Below, one piece after another: positions 36,485-49,399 of a stretch of DNA of 64,000 nt. Every line of letters starts with the position of its first letter. Position 1 is the stretch's first letter. The stretch covers positions 26,810,727 to 26,874,726 of the forward strand of contig NC_134115.1 in NCBI RefSeq assembly GCF_040939455.1, in the 5' to 3' direction. The DNA is from Microcebus murinus (taxonomy: Eukaryota; Chordata; Mammalia; Primates; Cheirogaleidae). Below the pieces are notes generated by a model. It was not told where the DNA came from. It did no database searches and saw only the letters and a list, made by a program, of their open reading frames with translations. The translations under genes and the position numbers were made by a program.

Positions 36485-37075
36485 TTTAACATCATGAGTT
36501 TTGGCTACATCTTGTTCAGCACGTCTGAGGTCACAACACTGAAGACACTTGCTAGCCTGACTTCTCCGTGTGGATGGTGACTCAAGCCTGGCAGTGCCTG
36601 GCTATTTATCTTCTGTTGTTTCTAACTGAGAATCCTGAATTTCATGTTACTGGTGTATGGAAAATACCTTTTTTTTAAACCTTCTGCTGCAAAGCAGTTC
36701 TATCTCCACTTAGTTTCTTATCAAGTAGACAATACAATTATTTCATTTTTATTTATTTTATTGCAGCCCATTCTTCATCTTTGCACTCAGGAGCTGAATC
36801 TTGAAGACTGTGCTGTGAATAATTTGAGGGTCAGACTTCATCATGTAATCATCCCTTCCCTCAGGAAGAGCCCAAAGACCTCAAACCAAATGTACCACCT
36901 CTATTCTCCCGTCTGTTAGAATAAGCTTTCTTACACACTGGTTCACCTATATCCTGGGGCAGGTAAATCCCATAAGCCCCACTAAAATGCTCAATGGCCA
37001 CACACAGCGTGGTCTTGCATTCTGAGATCTCCATAAACAAACATATTTAAGAGTCAGAGTGAGTCACACAAATGA
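36485..37075. other. Unique sequence
   Basis: A 91-residue frame at 36644-36919 (+) has no known domain. No exon or repeat is supported. Confidence 0.45.
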
Positions 37076-37079
37076 CAGA

Positions 37080-37235
37080 AGTTGTAGATAGGCGAGACAT
37101 AGTGAGACATGGTATTTGACTTTCTGTTTCAGAGTTATTTCACCTAAGATGACGGCCTTCAGTTCCATCTATTTTGGAGCAAAAGACATGATTCCATTCA
37201 TTTTTGTGGTCGAGTAGTAGGCTATAGGATGTGTG

Positions 37236-37276
<41 letters not shown>

Positions 37277-37400
37277 GCACATTTTCTTTATCCAATCATC
37301 CATTGATGGACACTTAGTTTGATTCCATATCTTTGCAATTGTGATCTGTGCTAGTATACAAGTCCAGGTATCTTTGGGAAAGACATTCCATATGTTAGTT
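37080..37400 (-). mobile_element. L1 ORF2 3' end fragment with GT microsatellite
   Basis: Antisense L1 text 'gacggccttcagttccatct', 'ttctttatccaatcatccat' and 'gatggacacttagtttgatt'. The sequence where other copies read 'tattccattgtgtatata' has expanded to (GT)n. Confidence 0.75.
37239..37274. repeat. (GT)n microsatellite, 18 units
   Basis: 36 uninterrupted bases of GT inside the L1 fragment. Confidence 0.96.
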
Positions 37401-37944
37401 GATGCATTTTTAGGATATACTTCAGAGTTTGTACTATGCCGTTAGCATGTTTCGATTACATCTGCACAAGCTGTGAGTGAATTTGTGTGCAAGGAAAGGA
37501 TTTCAGAAGTTTCTTAGCACTTTCTTGGAGACTTAAGAGGCTCTGACCAATTTAATTTCTAAGATTTGAAAGACAAAGTGTCTTGGATTATCACCAAGAT
37601 AGAACACAGGGTGAAATGTTTTCTTGTGTTTGCTTGAACAGCTTTCCATTGAGTAGAGTTTTCTAATTCATCATATCGGTTGATTTTTGACCAAAAAGAA
37701 ACATCCATCTCTGTGGCAAAAAATGCCCAAAAGACCCACAACTAGCTGAATCTCTGGTTATTGTTGTCATAGTTATGTTTGTATTGAGCCAGAAACAACG
37801 AAGGGACAATACTTAAATGTGTCACAGGAAGAATTAATAAGATTGGAAACTGTAAATTAATTGTGAGTTTGTATCATACTAGCTCCTAATATGCCTTGAC
37901 TCAAATTCTTCTTTCTCTTTATGAATAAACAGTAGTAGAGGGTA
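37401..37944. other. Unique sequence
   Basis: No feature recognised. Confidence 0.5.
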
Positions 37945-38393
37945 CTCACTGCAGATTGAATGTTTGGGTTTCCCCCTCAAAATTCATCCTATTCCTATTC
38001 ATTGATATTGATATTGACATTTATATCAAGCCCCAGTGTGATGATATTTGGAGATGGGGCTTTTGGTTTGGAAGTACTGAGGTTTAGGTGAGGTCATGAG
38101 GGTGAGGCCCTCATGGTAGGATTAGTGTCCTTATAAGAAGAGGAAAAGACGGAGAGCCCGTGCTTGTGATTCTCATTCTCTCTTTCTCTCTCTCTCTCTC
38201 TCCACTGTGTGAAGATACAATGAGAATGTGACTGTCTCCAAGCCAGGAAGAGGACCCTTATTAATAAATGAATCTGCTATCATCTTGGTCTTGAACTTTC
38301 CAGAGCCTCCAGAACTGTGAGAAATAAATGTTTGCTGTCTAAACCACCCAATCTATGGTGTTTTGTTATAACAGTTTGAGTTGACTAAGATAG
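37945..38393 (+). mobile_element. MLT1-type solo LTR
   Basis: Sense order of MLT1: 'ccccctcaaaattcatcc', 'tatttggagatggggctttt', 'ggtgaggtcatgagggtgag', 'gtgtccttataagaagagg', 'cagagcctccagaactgtga', 'gaaataaatgtttgctgtct' and 'gagttgactaagata'. A (CT)n run lies at 38178-38202. The AATAAA at 38322 is the LTR's own poly-A signal. Confidence 0.85.
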
Positions 38394-38905
38394 TACTCAT
38401 CACTCACAATTTTCTAGGGGCTGATGGACCCAGTAACAGTAGACTGGTATCTTGTATAATCTTATATTATTCCACCTTTTCCCTCTACCCTAGCATTTTC
38501 ACCATACATGAGGAAAAGGAGACAGAATTTTGTTATCAGATTTTCCAAAAGTTCAAACATAGAGCTAGTTATGGGAAAGTCTGAAATGAAATCTGGCGAT
38601 TGGTCTATGGATTTATTTATTCAGTTCATCCAAGGAATGCAATGGAGAGTAGTGCAGGGTTTGGAGTCCCAGTTCTGGCTTTGGAAGCCCAGCTTAGGCA
38701 ATTATTGACTGCCAAGCTATTACTCTATCTAAGTGCTGTCACAAATGAAATAGGGATAATAACAACAATTGTGAGGTTTTAATGAGATCATGTTTCTTGG
38801 GAGTAGGGACTTTGTTTCTTCATTCTTGTATTTCGAACACCTAGAAGAGGGTCTTAGCACATAGCAGGTGCTCAGTTAATATTTGTCAAAATATGAAATT
38901 AGTGA
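38394..38905. repeat. MIR (-) and L2 (+) fragments
   Basis: About 38640-38785 is MIR in reverse ('ggagtcccagttctggcttt', 'gaaatagggataataacaac'). About 38790-38900 is the L2 end in sense ('gtagggactttgtttcttca', 'cagcacatagcaggtgctca'-like). 38394-38640 is unassigned. Confidence 0.6.
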
Positions 38906-38944
38906 ATTTTTAAGTGAAAGTGACTTGTACATAGCAGGTGTCTA

Positions 38945-39335
38945 GATTAGTGAGGGTTTTCCAGAAAAGCAGAACCAACAGGATATGCGTTTGTATGCAG
39001 GAGAATGAGAAAGAGAGAAGAGACAGAGTGCAGGTTGGAGACCTAGAGAGTAGCCGGTGTTGCAGTCCGAATTGCTATCATGCTGGCAGAAGTCCCTTTT
39101 GCTTGTGGGAGCTCAGCCTTTTGTTCTGCTCAGACCTTCAACTGATTGGATCATGTTTACCTGCATTATGGAGGCCAATCTGCTTTACTCAAAGTCCACT
39201 GCTTTAAATGTGTATCTCATCCAAAAACACCCTCACAGAAATGTCCAGAATAATGTTGGACTGAAATATCTGGGCACTGTGGCCCAGCCAAATTTACATG
39301 TGCAGTTAGCCATCACAGTGCCTAACAGAAGTGGA
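38945..39335. repeat. Interspersed repeat, family not named
   Basis: 'gtgagggttttccagaaaag', 'cagaaccaacaggatatg', 'ccttcaactgattggatca' and 'tctgggcactgtggcccag' follow a repeat pattern common in mammals. I do not remember its class. Confidence 0.45.
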
Positions 39336-39339
39336 CTCA

Positions 39340-39905
39340 CACATTTATACTATTCCTGCTGAGCGGTGGATTATTGAGTCACCCATTAGGCAGAGCATAA
39401 ACCTAGACTCAATTTCTTATCGGTAACCGATTTGCCCTAGAAACAGAATGAGAAACAAAAATAGAGTATTGCTTAGCTGATGTCCTAATGTCCTGTTTCT
39501 TATAGGGTTTTCCCTCAGCGATGAAAATATATAGTTGGGCTATATTTGAGAGTTTGCTTGCTTTCTTATTGTAAGTAAATTTCTTTCTTCTAACCTTTTC
39601 TGGGGCTACCCCATCTCCTTAACTACTTTATATCTCAAATAAAGTATAAATCATGGAAAACTTGAGCACTGGTACTGTTAGACTTGGAAATAAAAGCTTA
39701 TTTCTTGTTGGGTTGCCATTCACGCTCTCTTTAGGCTCTTTTTGATGCCAGAAGTGGAGGTCCCTTCATACTCATTCATGTGACAAGCCTATCCTTAGGG
39801 ATTCAGGGAGCTCTCACTGGAGGGTGAGTGGCCTCAGCCAGGTTGCTTGGGAACTGAAAAATGTTCAAGAATAAGAGCTCTTCTCTCAATCTCTCAATAA
39901 TTACC
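39340..39905. other. Unique sequence
   Basis: No feature recognised. Confidence 0.5.
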
Positions 39906-39906
39906 C

Positions 39907-40373
39907 TGCATATTAGGTTCCTAGGGCTACTGTAACCAAGTACCACAAACTTGGTGGCTTAAAATAACAGAAATTTGTTTTCTCACAGTTCTGGAGACTT
40001 AGAAATCGGAAGTCAAAGTGTCGGGAGGGCCATGCTCCTTCTGAAGGGTCTAGGGAAGAATTTTTCCTTGCTTCTTCCAGCTTCTGGTGGTTGCTGGCAA
40101 CTCTTGGCATCCCTTGACTTGTGGTAGCATAGCTCCAATCTCTGCCCCTTCCTCGCACGCCTTCTTCACTCTTTCTCTGTGTCTGCATTTACCTCCTCTC
40201 CCTTTAAAGATGCTGGTTATTGGATTAGGGTCCACCCTAATCCAGCATGACCTCATCTTAATTTGATTACATCTGCAAAGACCCTATTTCCTAATAAGGT
40301 CACATTCAGAGATACTACTGGGGGTTAGGGTTTGAGAGTGTCTTTTTGAGACACACCAGTCAACCCCTAACAC
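39907..40373 (-). mobile_element. MLT1-type solo LTR
   Basis: Reverse-strand MLT1: 'ctagggctactgtaaccaag' at the left, then 'tcacagttctggagact', 'attggattagggtccaccct', 'acatctgcaaagaccctatt' and a terminal CCCCTAACA at the right. The 91-residue minus frame inside it is LTR sequence. Confidence 0.85.
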
Positions 40374-40788
40374 CTGATATGTCATCCCTGTCTTTCTTCT
40401 CACAGCATTTCCATTCCATTTTTATCCTTCTCACTTTTCTCCAATTGGCTGTCTCTGTTTACTCAAAGTTTTGTCACCCTCATACACCAAATCTTTGTCT
40501 TGTTCATATTTTCGGGTTACACGATGTCAACTCCAACTCATGTTCTCCATTCTCCAGCTGACCACAGCATTTCTGTTTCCCAGTTCAAATACCTGGAAGA
40601 GGATCCCAATTGGCCAGATCGTCTTTTTTTCTTTGCTAGGTTATAAGTTACACTTAGCCGATATAGGGGTTACCTCTGATACAGGAGTCTACCTCTTGTT
40701 CAAAGAGTTGGGTCTGAGGTCACACAGGTATGGCTGCTAGGCAGAAGAAGCTCTGGGTGCATCTGATAGGCACTTAATGAATGTGTAG
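40374..40788. other. Unique sequence
   Basis: Two overlapping plus frames (40346-40561 and 40471-40740) match nothing I know. Confidence 0.45.
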
Positions 40789-41289
40789 CTTCTAAAACTG
40801 TACTAAACAGCAATATATTTTATAGAAATAGACAAGATTATTCTAAAATTTATATGGAAAGAAAGAGGAACTAGAATAGCTAAAAAAATTTTAAAAAATA
40901 AGAACAAAGTAGGAGGAATCACTTTATCTTATTCTAAGACTTCTTATATAGTTATAGTAGACTGTATGGTATTTGCAGAGGGATAGACATGTAGATCCAT
41001 GGAACAGAGCAGACAACCCAGAAATAACACACAAATACAAATATACCCAACTTACTTTTGACAAACATGCAAAAGCAAGTCAATGGAGGAATGATAGCCT
41101 TTTTAGCAAATGATGTTAGAACAATAGGATGTCCCCAGGCAAAAAAGCAAAACAAAAAAGAAAGGAAGAAAGAAAGAAGTAAAAGAAAAAAGAAACTCAA
41201 CCTAAATATCATACATTATAAAAAATTAAAAATGGGTCATAGATTTAAGTGTACACCATTCAAAACACAAAACCTGGTATTTTATCACT

Positions 41290-41505
41290 ACTTCTCACAG
41301 CATTCTCATTCCATTTTCTTAACAGGACCATTCACAAAACAAACATTTTTAATTTTGATGAAAAATTTATTAATTTTCTTTTATTTATTGTACTTTTGGT
41401 GTCATGTCTAAGGACTCTTGACTAATCTCAAGTTTCCAAAGAGTTTTTCTCATGTTTTCTTGTTAATGTTTTATGGTTTTACACTTGAATATTTATAAGC
41501 CACAT
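41290..41505 (-). mobile_element. Inverted L1 ORF2 segment inside the plus-strand L1
   Basis: Here the text is antisense L1: 'cttttatttattgtactttt', 'ggtgtcatgtctaaggactc' and 'ttaatgttttatggttttac'. Put back in the other direction, it is the stretch of ORF2 that belongs between the two flanking sense parts. An in-place inversion is the simplest reading. A small overlap at its right edge leaves room for an inserted inverted piece. Confidence 0.65.
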
Positions 41506-42341
41506 ACCTTATAAAGTAGTCATATTTAGAATTTGTAAAGAACTTAAAAAATTCAGCAGTAATGGAAGATAAGCAATTCAATTAGACCTGGGAAAAAGGC
41601 ATGAAGAGTCATTTTACCAAAGACGATATATACAAATGGCGTATATGCACATGGAAGTATGTTTAAACTCCCTAGCCATTAGGGAACTGCAAATTAAGGC
41701 CACAATAAGATATTATTCCACATCTACCAAAAGGGAGAAAATGAAAAATAATTATAATGCAAAATGCTGATAAGGATGCCAGCATACTGGATCTCTAATA
41801 AATTGTTGATGGGAATGTAAAATGGTATAGCCACATTAGAAAGCAATTTGATAGTTTCTTTAAAAAACTAAATATATATTTACCATACAACTCAGTAATC
41901 ACACTTATGCTTATTTACCCCAGATAAATGACAACTTTTTTTCCACAGGAAAAAAAAAAAACTGTACACGATGGTTCATAGCAGGTTAACATGTAATAGC
42001 CCCAAACTAGAAAGAAACAAAATATCCTACAATAAATGAATAGTTAAACTGTGATGAATCGATACCATGGAATATTACTTAGCAATAAAAAGGAACAAAC
42101 TTGATACTCACAACAACCTGGAAAGATCTCAAGGCTGTTATGCTGAGTGAAAGAAAACCAATCTCAAAAGTTACATACTATATGACTTTATTCACTTAAC
42201 ATTTTTAAAATGACAAAATTATAGAGATGGAGAACTGAGTAGTGGCTGTAAAATGTTAGAGATGGTGGGGAGAAGGGATTGGTTATGGCTATAAAGGGGT
42301 AATATGAGGAAAATGTCTGTAGTGATAGAATAGTTCTATAT

Positions 42342-42690
<349 letters not shown>

Positions 42691-42934
42691 TATATTCTGA
42701 TTGTGACAGTAGTAACATGATTTTACTCATGTGATAAAATGATGTAGAATTATATACACACATTTTATCAATATTGACCTCCTGGTTTTGATATTGTACT
42801 ATATTTATATAAGATCTAACCAATGGGAGAAACTAGGTAAAAGTTATATGGTACCTCTTTGTATTATCTTTGTTTTAATAACTTTCTATGAATCAATAAT
42901 GATTTCAAAATTGTATTAATTTAGTCCAAACTAA

Positions 42935-45775
42935 GATTGCAGAAAATATAAGGAATCAATTGTAGTAAGTGAGGCTACCTTGACATTTATGTATGTTTCT
43001 TTTTTTCATTTTTATGTGGTTTTTAGGTGTGTATACATTTTTTAATATCTTCTTGATGCACTGACCTTTTTATCATTATGAAATGTCTCTTGTTGTCTCT
43101 AGTAATATTTATTGTCTTAATGTCTAGTTTGTCTCATACTCATATAGCCAATCCAGCTCTCTATGGTAATTACTTGCATAGTATACATATATTTTTTTCA
43201 TCCTTTTACTTTCAACCTGCTTATGTCTTTGAATGTAAAATATATTTCTTATAGACAACATTTAATTGGTTCTCACTTTTTATGCAGGCTTACGATCTCT
43301 CTGCTTTTGATTGAAGTATTTAGTCCATTCATACTTAATGTAATCATTGATACAGTTGGATTTGCTAAATCCAATTTTGGTATTTGTTTTGTATATGTCT
43401 TCTGTTATGTTGTTTCTCTGTTCCTCTTTAATGTCTTCTTTTGTGTTAAACAATGGGTTAAACCACTGTAGTAACTCTGTCAATTAAAAAAATTTTTAAG
43501 TTGTTTTCTTTTTTGTTGCTCTAGGGATTATAATATGCATCTTAGCTTATTACTATTTACTCAGGTTAATACTAGCTCAATTCAAGGAAAAATATATCAA
43601 CTTTACTCCAACATAGCTGCTGCTTCTTCCCCTCTTCTGCACTATTATTGTCATATGATATATACAAAATAGCCCTTATAACACAGTGTTATAATTACTG
43701 CTTTATACAATCTTATATTTTTAAAGTAAATTAAGAAAAGAAAAAATATATACTTATGCTATCTTTTATACCTATGTGCATATTTACCAATTCTGGTGCT
43801 CTTTATTTCTTCCTGTGTGAGTTAACTCTGATGTCATTTCCATCAATGTGAAGAATTTTCTTTAGTTTTTCTTATAAGGCAGATGTATTAGCAATAATTT
43901 TTCTTAATCTTTATTTATCTTGAAATGTCTTTATTTCCCATTCATTTCTGAAGGATACTTTTGCTAGATACAGATTTCTTGGTTGACAGGTTTTTTTCTT
44001 TTAGTACTTTGAATATGCTGTTTTATTGCTTTGTGGATTTTATTGTTTCTGATGAGAAGTCAACCATTAATTGTAGTGTTGTTCCCCATAAGTGGTGAAT
44101 CATTTTTCTCTTATCGTTTTGGAGATTTTAATGTTTGTCTTCGACTTTCACCTTTTTGACTGTTGACTGTGACATGTCTAGATGTGGAAGTCTGTGTTTA
44201 TAGTACTTGGTGTTCATTGAATTTTTTTGATTGCTAGATTAATGTTATTTTTAAATCAAATTTAGGAAGTTTTCACTCATTATTTCTTCAAATAGTTTTT
44301 CTACAAACTTTTTTGTACTTCTTCTGTAACTTCCATTACACATACATTGGTACACTTGGTGCTGTACTGTAGGTTTCTGAGATTCTGGTTAGAATCTCGG
44401 AATCTTTTTCTTTTTTTCCTTCAATCATTTTCTCTCTATTTTCCAGATTGGATGATGTCTATTGGCCTATCTTCAAGTTCACTGATTTTTTGACATTTCA
44501 TATAGCTATTGAGCCTATCTACTAAAAGTTTCATTTTGATCATTGTTCATTTCAACTTCAAAATTTTTATTTGTTTCTTTTTTATTGTTACCATTTCCCC
44601 ATTGAGATTACTTATTTGTTGAGTCATTCTCATCATATTTTCCTTTAATTCTTTAAACATGGTCTCTTTAATTCTTTGGACATAATTATATTAGCTGCTT
44701 TGAAGTTCTGATTTGCTAAATCCAATACCTGGACTCACTCAAAGTTACTTTTTTTAGAGTGCTTTCCCATCCCCATCTTAAGTAGGAGTCACACTTTCCT
44801 GTTTCTTTGTATGCATTATAATATTTTTTTTAAAAACTTGACATTTTAGATCATATATTATAGCACCCTGAATTTTCATTTTTTTCCTTGAAGGCTTTAT
44901 TTTATATTTTATAACTTTCTTGAACTTGATCTGCAGAATTTTTCCTGCAGTATGTGGCCACAAATGTCTCTGCTCAGTTTTTAAATTCTTGTTTTTATTT
45001 CTTGCCTGGCTTCTTAATGGTTGCCTGTCTGTCTTCATACCTTAGTCTCCAGCCAATGGTTTGGGCTAAGGTTGTATTGAAATACCTCAAAACCATAATC
45101 TTCCACCTTCTGCTGATATAGATCTGGATGAGGATTAAGTAGCATATTCAATGTTCAGCCAATTCTTTTGCCTTAGCTTTTACTTTTCACCAGGCCATCT
45201 AAAATTTCCCTTGCGTGCATGCTTAGTTTACCAGTCACATGGGGATATGTGGCTTACTTATCTAGCCTTTCTATGGCTCTCCCATTTCCAGCCTCTTCCT
45301 GTTAAACTTCTGGTTGGTCCACCACTTGCCCTAACTGGTATTTAAATCTGAAGCTAGCAGAGCTGTGGATTTGTCCAACCATTTTCTGCTGAGTTTGCCT
45401 TTTTTACTGACAACCTCCCTGGGTGTGAGGTCTGCCCCAAATCAAGTCTGCCTACTTTGGTAGGAATCGGCTGGTTTTCATGGCCAACCTGGCTCTTGTA
45501 AAACAACTGCACTGACAAAATGGCAGGGGATAGGTGGGATGGGAGTGGCCTTAGGCAAAAGGGTCACAGAATTCTGCTGTTCTTACCTAAAGTTAAGATT
45601 TTAATGAATAAATGCTTCTCAATTTGCTGTCTATTTTTGGTTGATTCTCAGAACTCTGAGGTGACTGTTTTGGATAATTTTTTTCCAGTTTTACACCTGT
45701 TTTATTTGGGAGTGGGAGCTTGGGTGGGGAGAGGATTTTTGACCTCTTTATGCTCTTATAGCTGATATTATGTTT
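42935..45775 (-). mobile_element. Large old L1M/HAL1-type body, 5' part
   Basis: About 2.8 kb of antisense L1 text: 'gacctttttatcattatgaa' near 43063, 'ttatttcccattcatttctg' near 43931, 'ctattttccagattggatga' near 44437, 'ttcaagttcactgatttttt' near 44473 and 'gagattacttatttgttgag' near 44604. The order fits ORF2 start, then ORF1, then 5' region towards 45775. Every frame is broken. It abuts the 3' end of the plus-strand L1. Confidence 0.7.
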
Positions 45776-45779
45776 TTAA

Positions 45780-46305
45780 AGCATGAGGAATACAGGTGTT
45801 TTATGTACGGATCTAGTTTATGACCAGAGGGAAAAGGATCTGCTTACCCAGTTCAACATTTCACCCTTTTCAGAAGTATCACATCAGAAGTAATACTTTG
45901 ATGATGCAAAATATACTCTATTTTTAAACAGCAGTAACCTGTGAATTTTAATTTGGTTTTTTTCCTTATTACATGTGAATAGCCTGTGTCATGCTGTGAG
46001 ATTGTTTTCGAAGGTGGTGTGATTAGTACATCCATAAAAATACTGATGAGTGGAGTGCACATCATTAATTCAAAGAGGATTTAAACAATTGGACTTATTT
46101 TAAATCCAAAGAGGATTTAAAAATTGTGAAATCTTTGAAACTTTTATACTTTATTAATTATCAGCTTTAATAGAGATGAGCAAAAGTGTAATAACATAAA
46201 TATTGGGCAATGTAAAAGACATATATGCACTTTTTTTTGTATTTCTATTTGAAAATAATCTCATTTGTCAGACAAACAATAGTTTTTAGCTGTCAGGATT
46301 AAACA
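45780..46305. other. Unique AT-rich sequence with a short direct repeat
   Basis: caaagaggatttaaa occurs at 46071-46085 and 46107-46121. No gene or repeat family is recognised. Confidence 0.5.
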
Positions 46306-46309
46306 CCAT

Positions 46310-46475
46310 ATTTATATATTTAATTTACTCTTGTACATTTTCTTAGGAGGATTAGATCATCACCATTTTACTGATGAAGAAACTATGGCTAAGAGAAGTT
46401 GCTCAAAAACAGACATAAAAAATGGATGTAATACAGATGAGAAATCCAGTCTGACTCCCAAGATCTTGGTCTTAT
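46310..46475 (+). repeat. MIR SINE
   Basis: 'ccattttactgatgaagaaa' and 'ctaagagaagttgctcaaaa' are the MIR middle in sense, followed by 'cagtctgactcccaagatct'. Confidence 0.7.
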
Positions 46476-48018
46476 GGTATGTGGCCATGTGATATGGAAA
46501 TTCACACTATTGTTTCCAACTGAGGGTAACATAAATTTTAGAGGTGAGACTTTTTCATTTCCTTATTCTCCTTCCTGTTGAACTTGTAGCATTGCTCCTG
46601 AGACTGATAAAAAGAGTCTACTTATAGCAATTCTAACCTCTTCTACCTTGAGGGCTTACAACTTTCCTGAGGCAGAGTGGTAATTGCTTTTACATACCTT
46701 ATAGCTCCTGCTTTGCTTTAAAAACAAAATATATAAGTGCAATTGCTTTACAGCCACTTAAATACAGGTAATCTTCCGTTTGCCTTCCAAGCATTGGAAA
46801 AGCTTAGGTAAACATCTAAGATCTTAAAATTAGCCTTATAAAAATTTACAACTTTGAGCCTGATACTTAATCAGAATGATTAAGTTCCAATTTCACTGTG
46901 TTCTCTATTTCCTTCATTATGTGCAGAACACATACTGATAGCATGAAGACTACAAAAGCTTTGTGATAAAGAAAAATTTTATACACTACCCTTGAGCTTC
47001 ATTCATTTTTTTTCCGAATCATTCCCCCTTAGAAAAATCATACTTGGAAAACACTTGTTGCATTTAAGTGACACCTCAGATACACGAAAGGCTACTTATT
47101 TGTTAAAATTCACATTTTTGTTTTGTTTTGTTTGAGAATACCTATAAAAAGTGGGAGCTGGCCTGCGGATGACACCTGTCCCAAGGACTGAGAGTGCTAA
47201 TGTTTACCTTTTGAGAACGACTGTGACCCAAATCATTAAAATCTCTTTGATGCTGACTAAAGAGGTGACAAGGGTCTCGTGAAGGAGCCCCATAAACTAG
47301 TAGTCTTCACATTCGCTGAGGTGCTGCTGCTAGCTGTGCACTTTCTAGAGCGTTAAGGATGATTCTGCGGGACTGAAGGAGCACAAGTCACACCCAAAGC
47401 CATTCTCAGTGGAAAACGAGCAGAAGTAAAGGCATGGGAACAGCTTCTTTTCCCTCACAGGTTTTTCTGAGGTTTGAATCATGTTCATCTTTTCACCAGA
47501 GGCTGTTTTGTGCACAGTTTATTTAGTTCTGAGGTGGCTCAGCGTTTGAACATATCAGAACATAACATATCACCACTTTGCGCTCCTTGTGGCTCAGTGA
47601 GAAGAGATGATTTTTATGTAAAGAGAGAACGATAGAAAGTTCTTTGGTTCTGAAGTTTGTCCACGGGTACCCCATACCTGGAGATAATCTCAGATCCCTG
47701 GGATGTGTTAATTGTTCTTAAAAACATCGCCATCACAACCATCGTCTACTCTTCAGAATCCATCATTTCTATCTGCTCTCTCAAATACATGCTATCAATC
47801 AACTATTATATATGAATCTATGGAATCAAAGATGTAGTCTGGTGACTTCTAATAATAGAATGCAAGCAGATAATAATGAAAGAATGTGGTCCTAATGAAA
47901 AAATTATGTCTCGATTCATTGAATGCTGTTGTAATCTTTCGGGCAAAGTGTAATTTTTTTCAGATTGCCATACCTGGGAAATGGAGTTTTAAAACAAGGT
48001 ACTTACAAAAAGGAAATC
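46476..48018. other. Unique sequence; 47130-47480 is a further conserved-element candidate
   Basis: No repeat is recognised. The part 47130-47480 has balanced composition and no open frame, and could be a regulatory element. That is inference from texture only. Confidence 0.4.
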
Positions 48019-48019
48019 A

Positions 48020-48319
<300 letters not shown>

Positions 48320-48369
<50 letters not shown>

Positions 48370-48370
48370 A
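48320..48370. repeat. (GAAA)n microsatellite in the Alu tail
   Basis: About twelve uninterrupted GAAA units grew from the Alu poly-A tail. The phenylalanine-rich minus frame over it is an artefact of this repeat. Confidence 0.96.
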
Positions 48371-48374
48371 AAAA

Positions 48375-49398
48375 TAAAATTGTTTGAAAAATAGCAGACA
48401 TTCAAGGATTCTGTGATAGGGAGGAAAAATTGAGGAAACTTTTAAACGTGGCTCTGCATGTGTAATGTGATATTCAGATTTGTAATTAGAGTCCTTAGAA
48501 ATTGAAGCACACAGATTTGAGGCCTGGAAAAATGAACAGGAATGATTATGGGCAGATGAATAGCCTACAGAAATATCTCAGAAAGTAATACATTGACATG
48601 AATTCCCAGAGTCCCCATGCAAACTCCCAGTTATGAAGAATTTGAAGTGTAGATAAATGTCCCCAAATATGTTTTTAGAGGAATAATAAAAACAAAATGA
48701 TTTTTTTTCCTTCTTTATTTCAGATCAGTGTGAAGCCTGCTAAATAGAAATTACTAGTCTAGAAAACAAAAGAGTTAGAGTTGGCACTAAGATGTAATTT
48801 TTCCATGAAGCTCTTCAGAATTCATAATTGACCTAGTGGAATGTCAGCTACCATTTATGACCATACATAGCTGTGACAGTGCATAAATAATAAATGTTTG
48901 CTTCATTTTATATCTAAGAGCCTGAGATGCTGGGATGATCCTAGAAATATTGACTCTTTCTCACTGGAAGTTATTTGAAGATTTTTTTCTGACCAATCAA
49001 GGTAGAAATCAACATTCTTCCTCATGAGACACTACATGCATGCCACTAATTTCACTTAAGGCATAAGACATTGAGTTCATGACACTAAGTTTTTCTTGGC
49101 TACAAGAGAAAACAAGGCAGGTTTGCCATATTCTGATTGTTTGGAGGTTTCACTAAAATTCTCAGATGAAGTTTGACTTTGTATGTATAAAAGCATTAAT
49201 AGTATTTAGCAGCCACATTATTACTATATTTTAGAGTATGTGATAATTGCTTATAAGTATCAGCCAGGCTACTGATACTACTCTGAGCTTAAAACAGAGG
49301 CCATTTAATGCCAGTGTGGCTAAAAAGGTCATGGGAAAACTGGGAAACCAAGTGAGAACAACCTAAGGATTAATAGCAGTAGGAAGCCAGTACCATTT
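48375..49398. other. Unique sequence holding a splice-acceptor-like site
   Basis: 'ttttttttccttctttattt' followed by cag at 48721-48723 is a strong acceptor match. The following frame has a stop codon after seven codons. An AATAAA lies at 48889-48894, probably from an L2 tail (about 48870-48915). No other feature is recognised. Confidence 0.4.
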
Positions 49399-49399
49399 C

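Noticed and set aside
42935..45775. A membrane-protein gene suggested by several hydrophobic frames
   Set aside because: These are T-rich antisense L1 translations.
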